Assembly: GCA_015522385.1 (NCBI GenBank)
Contig: WAMJ01000272.1
Span: forward strand, 1 to 20,566
Direction of reading: 5' to 3'
Source of the DNA: Candidatus Heimdallarchaeota archaeon
GTDB taxonomy: Archaea > Asgardarchaeota > Heimdallarchaeia > Heimdallarchaeales > Kariarchaeaceae
DNA length: 20,566 nt
The translations under genes were made by a program, and so were the position numbers. Positions 14,535 to 20,566 of the stretch are shown here, piece after piece; position 1 is the stretch's first letter; each line of letters begins with the position of its first letter. A model generated the notes under the pieces. It saw nothing but the letters and a program-made list of their open reading frames with translations. It was not told where the DNA came from and searched no databases.

Positions 14535-14585
14535 GTTGTATAATAAATATAGTAATGGTGGCACAATTTTATTGGGACCGCACAA

Positions 14586-14610
14586 GATTTATTACGGGAT
14601 TCTCAGGAGG
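14586..14610 (+). promoter_or_regulatory. TATA-like box and strong Shine-Dalgarno of GNAT gene
   Basis: GATTTATTAC (14586-14595) is centred 28 nt before the ATG at 14619, which would give a leaderless mRNA. Yet AGGAGG (14605-14610) also stands 8 nt before that ATG. A second TATA-like ATTTTATTG (14566-14574) could produce a leader of about 22 nt that keeps the Shine-Dalgarno. This is one of the few strong ribosome binding sites in the window. Confidence 0.5.
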
Positions 14611-14618
14611 TTGAAGCA

Positions 14619-15059
14619 ATGCAAAGTATAGACACGAAGTTCAATATACGAGATGCCACCGTGGACGATATCAAGGCAATAAAAGCCATAGACGACGAAC
14701 TCGGAGGTCTACACCCCAACCTCGAGGATAAAGTCAAGGACATGGTCGCGGATGAGCACTCGACTTTCCTTGTTGCAGAGTTCGACGGCAAGATCGTCGG
14801 TTATGCCGGAGGAGTTGTCAGGGACACGGAGTTCGGTGAAAGTGATCCCGTGGCTTACGTCACCCATGTCGGACTCAACTCGGAGTTCAAGAGCAAGGGC
14901 ATGGGCAAGATGCTTGGCGACAGGCTTGTCACCGCACTCGAAAAGCAGGCACCGACCATCCGCACGATCCTCAGTTTTGACCGGGGAGATCTGCAGAGCT
15001 TCTTCAACGCTATCGGGTTCAAGAAGACCGATCTCATGGTCTTCGAGTATGATGAGTGA
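14619..15059 (+). CDS. GNAT-family N-acetyltransferase
   Basis: A 146-residue cytosolic acetyltransferase using acetyl-CoA. The N-terminal strand-helix FNIRDATVDDIKAIKAIDDEL is typical of the fold. FLVAEFDGKIVGYAGG forms the central strands. Motif A is THVGLNSEFKSKGMGKMLGDRL, with the pyrophosphate-binding K-S-K-G-M-G. The end FFNAIGFKKTDLMVFEYDE is the usual FY/FxxxGF finish. At this length it is a single minimal GNAT domain. The acceptor (protein N-terminus, small amine or antibiotic) cannot be told. The start has both AGGAGG and a TATA box at correct spacing. The MFS transporter gene follows 61 bases downstream with its own TATA-like box. Confidence 0.92.
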   Translation: MQSIDTKFNIRDATVDDIKAIKAIDDELGGLHPNLEDKVKDMVADEHSTFLVAEFDGKIVGYAGGVVRDTEFGESDPVAYVTHVGLNSEFKSKGMGKMLGDRLVTALEKQAPTIRTILSFDRGDLQSFFNAIGFKKTDLMVFEYDE

Positions 15060-15090
15060 CCATTCAATCAAAATTGAACGCTAAGCTGAG

Positions 15091-15100
15091 GTATTTTAAG
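15091..15100 (+). promoter_or_regulatory. TATA-like box of MFS transporter gene
   Basis: GTATTTTAAG centred about 26 nt before the GTG at 15121, with no Shine-Dalgarno. It decides the GTG start and indicates a leaderless transcript. Confidence 0.5.
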
Positions 15101-15120
15101 TCCCGTTCCTGCTTTGAGCT

Positions 15121-16398
15121 GTGAATATTCTGTCGCACCGCAGGAACGACTACTTCGTCCTTCTCCTCCTCCATCTTCTGAACCATATATTGATGTTCAC
15201 GCTTCCTACGCTCATCCTCTTCTTCAGGGAAGAGTTCTCATTGTCCTACACGGACACGGGCATACTCTGGACGTTGCTCATCGTCACTACGACCGTCCTC
15301 TCCGTCGGGGTAGGGTTCTTCAGTGACAGGTACCGGGACAAGCGATACGTCCTGATGTTCGCGGGACTCTTCCTCATGGTCCTTGGCTGGTTCCTCATGC
15401 CACTGTCCTCCCAAGTCTGGCAGGTGTACCAGAACTTCATCATCATCGGTATCGGTGCCTCCACCTTCCATCCCCCGTCGCTAGCGATCATCACCGAGAT
15501 GTACGAGAACGACAAGGGGAAGTCACTGTCTGCCAACATGGCAATAGGGATGGGCGGTACCGCAGTCTCACCACTGATCTTCGCCGGGATCGGTCTGATC
15601 GTGGGAGACTGGCGGAATGTTGCCTACATGATCTCCTTTGGAGGTCTGTTCTTTCTCCTCGCGCTCCTCGCTCTCTCGCTGAAGAGTGGGATGTTCTACC
15701 GGACGAACTGGACACAGACAGTACACACCAACGGGGAGATCAAGGTGAGCAGTAACGGGGCCAAACTTGCACATAGCTATGATGTCTCCTTCATCTTTGC
15801 ACCCCTTGTCCTGGTGCCCCTGCTCTTTATATCCGTCCGTTCCAGCTTCTTCAGAACAGCATCCGTATTTACCTCACTCCTCTACGAGGACTACCTGAGC
15901 CTCACGAAGAACGAAGCGACGGTTGCCACTGCTTTCGTCCTCGGATTCGCCTCACTGTTCACCCTCGTGGGTGGCACACTCTCCGATCGGACAAACCCCA
16001 AGAACGCGATCCTGATCTCCAGCTCGGGATCTCTGGTCTTCGCCACCGCACTTGTCTACATCACAGACTACAGCAACCTCACCTCCTTCAGCAGTTTTTA
16101 CTTTCTACTCCTCGCCTTCTATTACATCGGCTCACCCGCATCCAGCGCATTGTTAGCGGACAGGGTGAACAAGGAGCAGAGGGGGAAGATGTTCGGAGCT
16201 CTGTTCTCACTCGGGCAGGTGCTCTCGCTGGTCTCGCCCCTCGCATTCGGCTTCATCAAGGACAACCTCGGACTCAGTGCGGCTTTCTTCTTCATCATGA
16301 TGCTAGCGATCTTGGCCTTCCTCATCGGTCTGTACATCTACCTTAAGAAAGAGCCGGTATCCAGTAAAGAAGCTCCCGCTCTGGAATTTCAGGACTGA
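15121..16398 (+). CDS. Major facilitator superfamily transporter
   Basis: A 425-residue protein with about twelve hydrophobic segments in two six-helix halves joined by a polar loop (about residues 195-220). The MFS loop 2-3 motif is GFFSDRYRDKR (65-75), with a degenerate copy GGTLSDRTNPK in the second half. The segment STFHPPSLAIITEMYENDKG after helix four resembles fosmidomycin-resistance-type and related efflux proteins, so export of a small molecule is the best guess; the substrate is unknown. It starts with GTG at 15121, chosen from the TATA spacing. It may be functionally linked to the GNAT gene 61 bases upstream. The 211 bases between its stop and the converging M1 gene hold no gene or clear repeat. 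Confidence 0.93.
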   Translation: MNILSHRRNDYFVLLLLHLLNHILMFTLPTLILFFREEFSLSYTDTGILWTLLIVTTTVLSVGVGFFSDRYRDKRYVLMFAGLFLMVLGWFLMPLSSQVWQVYQNFIIIGIGASTFHPPSLAIITEMYENDKGKSLSANMAIGMGGTAVSPLIFAGIGLIVGDWRNVAYMISFGGLFFLLALLALSLKSGMFYRTNWTQTVHTNGEIKVSSNGAKLAHSYDVSFIFAPLVLVPLLFISVRSSFFRTASVFTSLLYEDYLSLTKNEATVATAFVLGFASLFTLVGGTLSDRTNPKNAILISSSGSLVFATALVYITDYSNLTSFSSFYFLLLAFYYIGSPASSALLADRVNKEQRGKMFGALFSLGQVLSLVSPLAFGFIKDNLGLSAAFFFIMMLAILAFLIGLYIYLKKEPVSSKEAPALEFQD

Positions 16399-16609
16399 GT
16401 GCACAACTTACTCCAACTTCTTATCTGACGTGTTTGGTCTATCTTTGGATTTAACTGATAGTAAACTATCTGTAACTTTCTATTCGGTGGTACAGTTCTC
16501 TTCTTGAGTTAATGCTACAAGGCGACTATTGTTAGGAATCAGTCCGAGCAAACAAGGTAATACCCACTGGATTGGTGCTCATACTATACTTCATTCAATC
16601 AGAACACGC

Positions 16610-19054
16610 TCAGATCCTCTTTCTGATTTCAAGCAGCTCAAAACCGATATCCGCAGACTCCTTCGCAAGTGGGTTCTTCTTCTGGTAGTCCTCGAAGAAC
16701 TCTCGCATGTCTTGCTCATGTTCTAGCGACGCGGAAATCAGGTTGACGAGGACTGATTGGTACATGAACGGGAAGAGCCTCTCGAAGTTGTCGAGGTTGG
16801 CGATGTACCAGTGCCACATCCCGCTCTTCGCCGCAGAGTTCTTGCACAGTGTGTTGATCACACTTCCCCTGTTCCTGCTGGGGAACTTCTCGAAGACCAC
16901 CTCCTTGACCTTGTCCACCGCATCTCTCTGAGTGAAGGAGGCCATCGCCCTGAGGATCAGGACTGCCAACTGCTCATTCTCTGCATTGGAGAACTCATTG
17001 AGGAAATAACCGAAGTCATTGGTCTGCATGGCCGCCACTCTCAGAACCACACCGAGGATATCCGCATCGACCTTCTGACCGTCTTTGTATCTCTTGAACT
17101 GCTGCATCGAGAAGTCTATGGTCTCCTCTATCCCGAAAAGGGCACCCGTGTAAATCATTGGACCCCTGACCGTTGCTAAGTCCTCGCTCTCACCGTCCTT
17201 CGGCTCCATGCCAATGTTCCTAACAACATCTCCAAGGAACGCGGATGCACCCTCAACCAACATCTTCTTCCTGTCACCTTCGAGGTAGGTCTCGAGGTTT
17301 TGCAGACTGTCGAAGATGTCGGAGAGCACCAACCTGCTGTCCTCCATGCGGTACGCATCGATCACATCGAGGTAGAACTCCACGGGAAGGAGCTTGGCTA
17401 GGATCAGAGCGTAAACGTCATTTGCTATCCCCCAGCGGTCAATGGCCGAGATACGTCTGTTCATCACAAGCTCCTTGAGGTAGGTGTAATGACCCTCGGG
17501 ATACTGCACCCTGAAGAAACCCGTCCTGTCGATGTTCACTATGTACGAGTCTCCCTCCGCGATCTCCCCGATCTCGATGCTCCCTGTCCTGTCGCTCAAC
17601 AGGGTCTCATAGGTCTCCTCTCCACCCTTCCTGAAGACCCTGACCGAGACGGGGATGTCCCAGATACTGTCGTCCTCGCACGGGAGAAAGGTGAACCTGC
17701 TCTGTTCGAGGTGGAGCTCGGTTCCATCAAGCGTCACCTTGAGGAGAGGGTAGCCCTCCTGAAGCACCCACGACTCCATCATCTTGGCAACGGGCTTGCC
17801 CGATACCTCCTGCAGGCTCTCCCAGAGGTCATTGCTCCGTGCATTTCCGTACTTGAACCTGTTGAGGAAGTGATTCAGTCCCTTCTGGAAGAACTCGTCA
17901 CCGACATATCCCTTAACCTGCCTGAGGACGCTCCCTCCCTTATTGTATATGATTGGTGCGTTGGTGATCGTCATGCCCACATCCCCCTCGCCGGGCCTCT
18001 CGATGGGAGCGGTGTGAAGTTTGGCGTCCGCGCTCAGTGCTCCCTTGGTCTCGGAGGTTATGAAGGTCTCCCATATCTTCCTCTCAGGATAGTAGTGGTC
18101 CACCACGCCATATCCGAAGAAAGTGGCGAAGGACTCGTTGAGCCAGAGGTACTTCCACGTCACAGGGGTTACGAGGTTACCGAACCACTGGTGGGCAATC
18201 TCGTGGGCTATGACCATCATGATGAAGATCTCGTCCGTCTTGGATGTCACGCCCTCGAAGTGGAGGAGGAGATTCTCCCTGAAGAGGATTGCACCCCAGT
18301 TCTCCATTGCTCCGTGAGCAAACGCAGGGGTCGCGATCAGATCCATCTTGGACAGGGGATAAGGAATGCCGTAGTAGTCCTCGCAATATTCTAAGGTCTT
18401 CATGCCGAAGTCTAACGCGAAGCTCCCGTGCTTCAGCGCCTTCCCAGGGTGGGCCAAGACCCTCACCCGCTTGCCGTGGGCCTCTCCCTTGATGTACTCA
18501 AAGTCGCCGATACCGAAAAACACCAAGTAGGTAGACATGCGAGGAGTGGTCTCGAACCTGACGTACCTCTTGTCACCTCTGATCTCCTCCTCCACGATGT
18601 CCGTATTGGAGATAGCAAAATGGTTCCTGTCCACGAGGAAGCTGATGTCGAATGTAGCCTTCGCACCAGGTCTGTCCACGCATGGGAAGACCCTGCGGGC
18701 ATCGCTCTCCTGGAACTGTGTGACCGCGGCGTACCTTGTCTCGCCATCCACCTCGTAGGGCGACCTGTAGAGACCTGCAAGCTTCTCGCTGATCTCACCC
18801 GACACATCAATGTGCAGGGTGATCTCTCCCCGGTGCTCCTTCCCGAGGTCCACTGTCAAAGATTGCTTTTCCACGTCCAAAGTGTGTTCCAATTCTCTCT
18901 CCCCCAACTTCACCGAGTTGATGACCAAGTCGTTGGCATCCAGTTCGACGGTCGAACCCTCTCCACTGAGTGTGATCGTCACCTTGACCTCAAACCTGAA
19001 ACTCTCCAGGTCGGGTACGAGGTGAACGTTGTAGTTCGTCGGATTGAAATTCAT
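16610..19054 (-). CDS. M1-family aminopeptidase (tricorn-interacting-factor type)
   Basis: An 814-residue zinc aminopeptidase that removes N-terminal residues from peptides, probably those released by proteasome or tricorn-type proteases in the cytosol. The exopeptidase motif GAMEN is at 248-252. The zinc site is H284, E285 and H288 in HEIAHQW, with the third ligand E307 in WLNESFA. The catalytic Tyr lies in IIYNKGG further on. An N-terminal beta domain (1-190), catalytic domain (190-430), small beta domain and C-terminal helical domain (about 530-814) are in the usual order and length. There is no signal peptide. The ATG at 19054 is 27 nt from a TATA-like CTTTATTAATC and lacks a Shine-Dalgarno. 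The gene is divergent from the seven-TM protein. It resembles tricorn factors F2/F3 and eukaryotic puromycin-sensitive aminopeptidase. Confidence 0.96.
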   Translation of the reverse strand: MNFNPTNYNVHLVPDLESFRFEVKVTITLSGEGSTVELDANDLVINSVKLGERELEHTLDVEKQSLTVDLGKEHRGEITLHIDVSGEISEKLAGLYRSPYEVDGETRYAAVTQFQESDARRVFPCVDRPGAKATFDISFLVDRNHFAISNTDIVEEEIRGDKRYVRFETTPRMSTYLVFFGIGDFEYIKGEAHGKRVRVLAHPGKALKHGSFALDFGMKTLEYCEDYYGIPYPLSKMDLIATPAFAHGAMENWGAILFRENLLLHFEGVTSKTDEIFIMMVIAHEIAHQWFGNLVTPVTWKYLWLNESFATFFGYGVVDHYYPERKIWETFITSETKGALSADAKLHTAPIERPGEGDVGMTITNAPIIYNKGGSVLRQVKGYVGDEFFQKGLNHFLNRFKYGNARSNDLWESLQEVSGKPVAKMMESWVLQEGYPLLKVTLDGTELHLEQSRFTFLPCEDDSIWDIPVSVRVFRKGGEETYETLLSDRTGSIEIGEIAEGDSYIVNIDRTGFFRVQYPEGHYTYLKELVMNRRISAIDRWGIANDVYALILAKLLPVEFYLDVIDAYRMEDSRLVLSDIFDSLQNLETYLEGDRKKMLVEGASAFLGDVVRNIGMEPKDGESEDLATVRGPMIYTGALFGIEETIDFSMQQFKRYKDGQKVDADILGVVLRVAAMQTNDFGYFLNEFSNAENEQLAVLILRAMASFTQRDAVDKVKEVVFEKFPSRNRGSVINTLCKNSAAKSGMWHWYIANLDNFERLFPFMYQSVLVNLISASLEHEQDMREFFEDYQKKNPLAKESADIGFELLEIRKRI

Positions 19055-19075
19055 TCACCCCACATCACGCACACT

Positions 19076-19086
19076 GATTAATAAAG
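19076..19086 (-). promoter_or_regulatory. TATA-like box of M1 aminopeptidase gene
   Basis: CTTTATTAATC on the minus strand, centred 27 nt before the ATG at 19054; indicates a leaderless transcript and supports that start. Confidence 0.5.
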
Positions 19087-19145
19087 AACCATATATCGGA
19101 CTCCTTTTCTGAAAAATACTGAGATTTTCTATTTATTCAAAAAAA

Positions 19146-19155
19146 GGTTATATTC
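19146..19155 (+). promoter_or_regulatory. TATA-like box of seven-TM/longin-like gene
   Basis: GGTTATATTC centred about 28 nt before the ATG at 19179. An A-rich run (19139-19145) just upstream could serve as TFB recognition element. No Shine-Dalgarno is seen. Confidence 0.5.
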
Positions 19156-19178
19156 CATAAGGTTGAACCTAGGTTGTA

Positions 19179-20276
19179 ATGAATTCAACACTCATTCTGG
19201 GGTGGATTACAACTTTTTTCAATTTTTTATACATCGTGTTGATTCCGCTGTCCCTGATTGCCTACAGAAGGCACAAGAAGCTAGATCTTCAACTTCTTAT
19301 TCTATATACCTCTATCTTCATGCTCACACCCGTGATCGTCTTCGAGAACCTGCTCTTTGTCGACCTTAACTACGGGATGCTCGGGCTCTCATATAACGAG
19401 GACTTCATGCGTCTGACCTTCGTCCTCGGGACCGTTGGATACCTGATGTTCAACCTCCACCTCCTGACCGTCGAGGACATGCCCAGCATCCCGGTGTCCA
19501 TACTCTCGTCCCTGTCGGGTTTCGCCATCGGAACTGTGGCCATCTCCGCGCAGCTGGATCCGACCTCAACAGTTGCCCCCATAACATACGACCCCATCCA
19601 AGGAGGTGTCAACTTCATCGTATCACTGATGGTATTCAACCTCATCGGTGCCATCGGCTTCTTGGTCTACCAGATACGGAAGGGGAAGCTCACCTGCTCT
19701 CCTGAGAACTTCGTGGGAATCATGCTCTTCCTGATCAGCCCCCTCGTAATTTACGCCTCCCGTATCCTCAGTTTCACCCCCATCCCCTTCAACGGGATAT
19801 TCCTCCTCCCGTCACTCACATTCAGTATCTCCCTCGGTTCCAGCATTGTCGGTAGATTCGGCTACGAGGTATCCTATCGTATCCTATCAATGTATGTACT
19901 GGATCTCACGACCGATACGGTCATAGGCGGGTACTCCAAAGAACACGGACAGGAAGAGCTTAAGGTCACAGGAATGGCTTTCCTCGCCATAGACTCAATC
20001 ATCCATGAAGTCTCCGTCGAACGGTCATTCCTGCCCTTCCAAGGAGCGACATACGGCAATGTGATCATCAGCAAACACGACAACCTCATGGTGGTCTCCA
20101 CCTACCTACACGGAGGGAGAAAACTAGGAAAGTTCCTCCAGAACAGATTCCTCCGACAATTGCACAAAGAACTCGAATCCCTTGACGAGATGAGAATCCG
20201 TGAGCTGATCGAACGATACCTCTACCTCTTCATCCCAGAGGGAGTTAACAAAGATGATGTCTTCCTGACCATGTAA
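19179..20276 (+). CDS. Seven-TM membrane protein with longin-like cytosolic domain
   Basis: A 365-residue protein. Seven hydrophobic helices are visible at about 5-28, 38-62, 76-98, 103-124, 141-166, 178-198 and 202-228, followed by a soluble domain of about 135 residues. With an odd number of helices and basic loops such as YRRHKK after helix one, the soluble part is probably cytosolic. Its predicted order is strand (RILSMYVLDL), strand (DTVIGGYS), helix (GMAFLAIDSIIHEVS), strands (TYGNVIISK, LMVVSTYL), then two helices (GKFLQNRFLRQLHKELESL and MRIRELIERYLYLF). That is the order of a longin fold and also close to roadblock/profilin-like folds. The helical half resembles seven-TM sensory modules found on archaeal signalling proteins. 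A signal receptor or GTPase-regulating platform is plausible. The fold assignment is by eye and unproven. Confidence 0.85.
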   Translation: MNSTLILGWITTFFNFLYIVLIPLSLIAYRRHKKLDLQLLILYTSIFMLTPVIVFENLLFVDLNYGMLGLSYNEDFMRLTFVLGTVGYLMFNLHLLTVEDMPSIPVSILSSLSGFAIGTVAISAQLDPTSTVAPITYDPIQGGVNFIVSLMVFNLIGAIGFLVYQIRKGKLTCSPENFVGIMLFLISPLVIYASRILSFTPIPFNGIFLLPSLTFSISLGSSIVGRFGYEVSYRILSMYVLDLTTDTVIGGYSKEHGQEELKVTGMAFLAIDSIIHEVSVERSFLPFQGATYGNVIISKHDNLMVVSTYLHGGRKLGKFLQNRFLRQLHKELESLDEMRIRELIERYLYLFIPEGVNKDDVFLTM

Positions 20277-20566
20277 GTGCTCGATACTACTTCAAAGATA
20301 GAACCTTATCAACCAGACTACCTAATTCTCAAGGATAATAAAGCATGTATTCCCGACAATACGGCTGGACAGAGGTCTCTCCCTTGGTATGTACCCCGAG
20401 AATTCATCTCAATGATAGTATCCAGTCTGCACGATTGTCGTACCTCCTTTACGAGTATCACGCAATCTACCCCTCTACCCTACGATCTTTTCGCGAACGC
20501 GCACGTATTATTGCTCAGTTCTCCGTGAGGATCGCGCACAGGTTATGAAATTTTTGTAGAAAGACT
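20277..20566. other. Gene-free right end
   Basis: No convincing gene in these 290 bases. Short open frames exist on the plus strand (for example 20345-20548, 67 codons), but none has a well-placed TATA box, Shine-Dalgarno or recognisable motif. The part from about 20450 onward is CpG-rich with CGA/CGC arginine codons, unlike the AGG-dominated genes to the left. No tRNA or terminator hairpin was seen. Confidence 0.5.

Noticed and set aside
17489..18394. A 301-codon plus-strand open frame
   Set aside because: It lies wholly antisense to the M1 aminopeptidase zinc-site and exopeptidase region, whose motifs are intact. It has no recognisable domain and is a shadow caused by codon bias.
20277..20528. 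83-codon plus-strand frame at the right end
   Set aside because: It begins directly after the previous stop, with no promoter or ribosome signal and no recognisable motif.

Overview
The window looks like chromosomal DNA from an archaeon, most likely an Asgard archaeon; a Thorarchaeia-like lineage is a guess. The evidence is a Ras/Rab-like small GTPase, a cytosolic leucine-rich-repeat protein, a seven-TM protein with a longin-like tail, a coiled-coil/proline-rich protein, a Bat-type HTH regulator and an M1 peptidase of tricorn-interacting-factor type. Many genes also have a TATA-like box centred about 25-30 nt before the start codon, the pattern of leaderless archaeal transcription. No rRNA, tRNA, CRISPR array, transposase or integrase was found.

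Layout. Positions 1-2186 (minus strand) hold an ABC exporter operon: ATPase, membrane subunit, then a signal-anchored protein cut by the window edge. A divergent, visibly A+T-rich gene for a small secreted protein follows (2256-2948). Positions 2997-5684 (minus) carry an aldo/keto reductase, an LRR protein and a SAM methyltransferase. The methyltransferase shares a nearly palindromic TATA region with a rightward zinc-ribbon gene (5800-6018). Positions 6100-9790 (minus) carry the Ras-like GTPase with a C-terminal extension, an M19 dipeptidase, a VOC/glyoxalase-fold protein and a second aldo/keto reductase. Positions 9848-11637 (minus) carry the coiled-coil/proline-rich protein and an unrecognised 358-residue protein.

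A 6-phosphofructokinase with pyrophosphate-type active-site residues (11731-12759, plus) converges on an EamA transporter/Bat-HTH operon (14371 to 12763, minus). The operon's start region has a perfect dyad over the predicted transcription start. Beyond it lie a possible structured element, a GNAT acetyltransferase and an MFS transporter (plus), a large M1 aminopeptidase (minus), and the divergent seven-TM/longin-like protein (plus). The last 290 bases hold no convincing gene.

How the genes fit together. Much of the window is ordinary metabolism and transport: peptide degradation (M1, M19), sugar phosphate flux (PFK), oxidoreduction and efflux. The unusual layer is a set of proteins resembling eukaryotic signalling or trafficking parts. 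The GTPase has lost the usual catalytic glutamine and gained about 195 residues of unassigned sequence. The membrane protein carries a longin-like domain, the LRR protein lies about 1.2 kb from the GTPase gene, and the proline-rich protein could be a polyproline ligand. That these parts work together is inference; the sequence shows only the individual proteins and their proximity.
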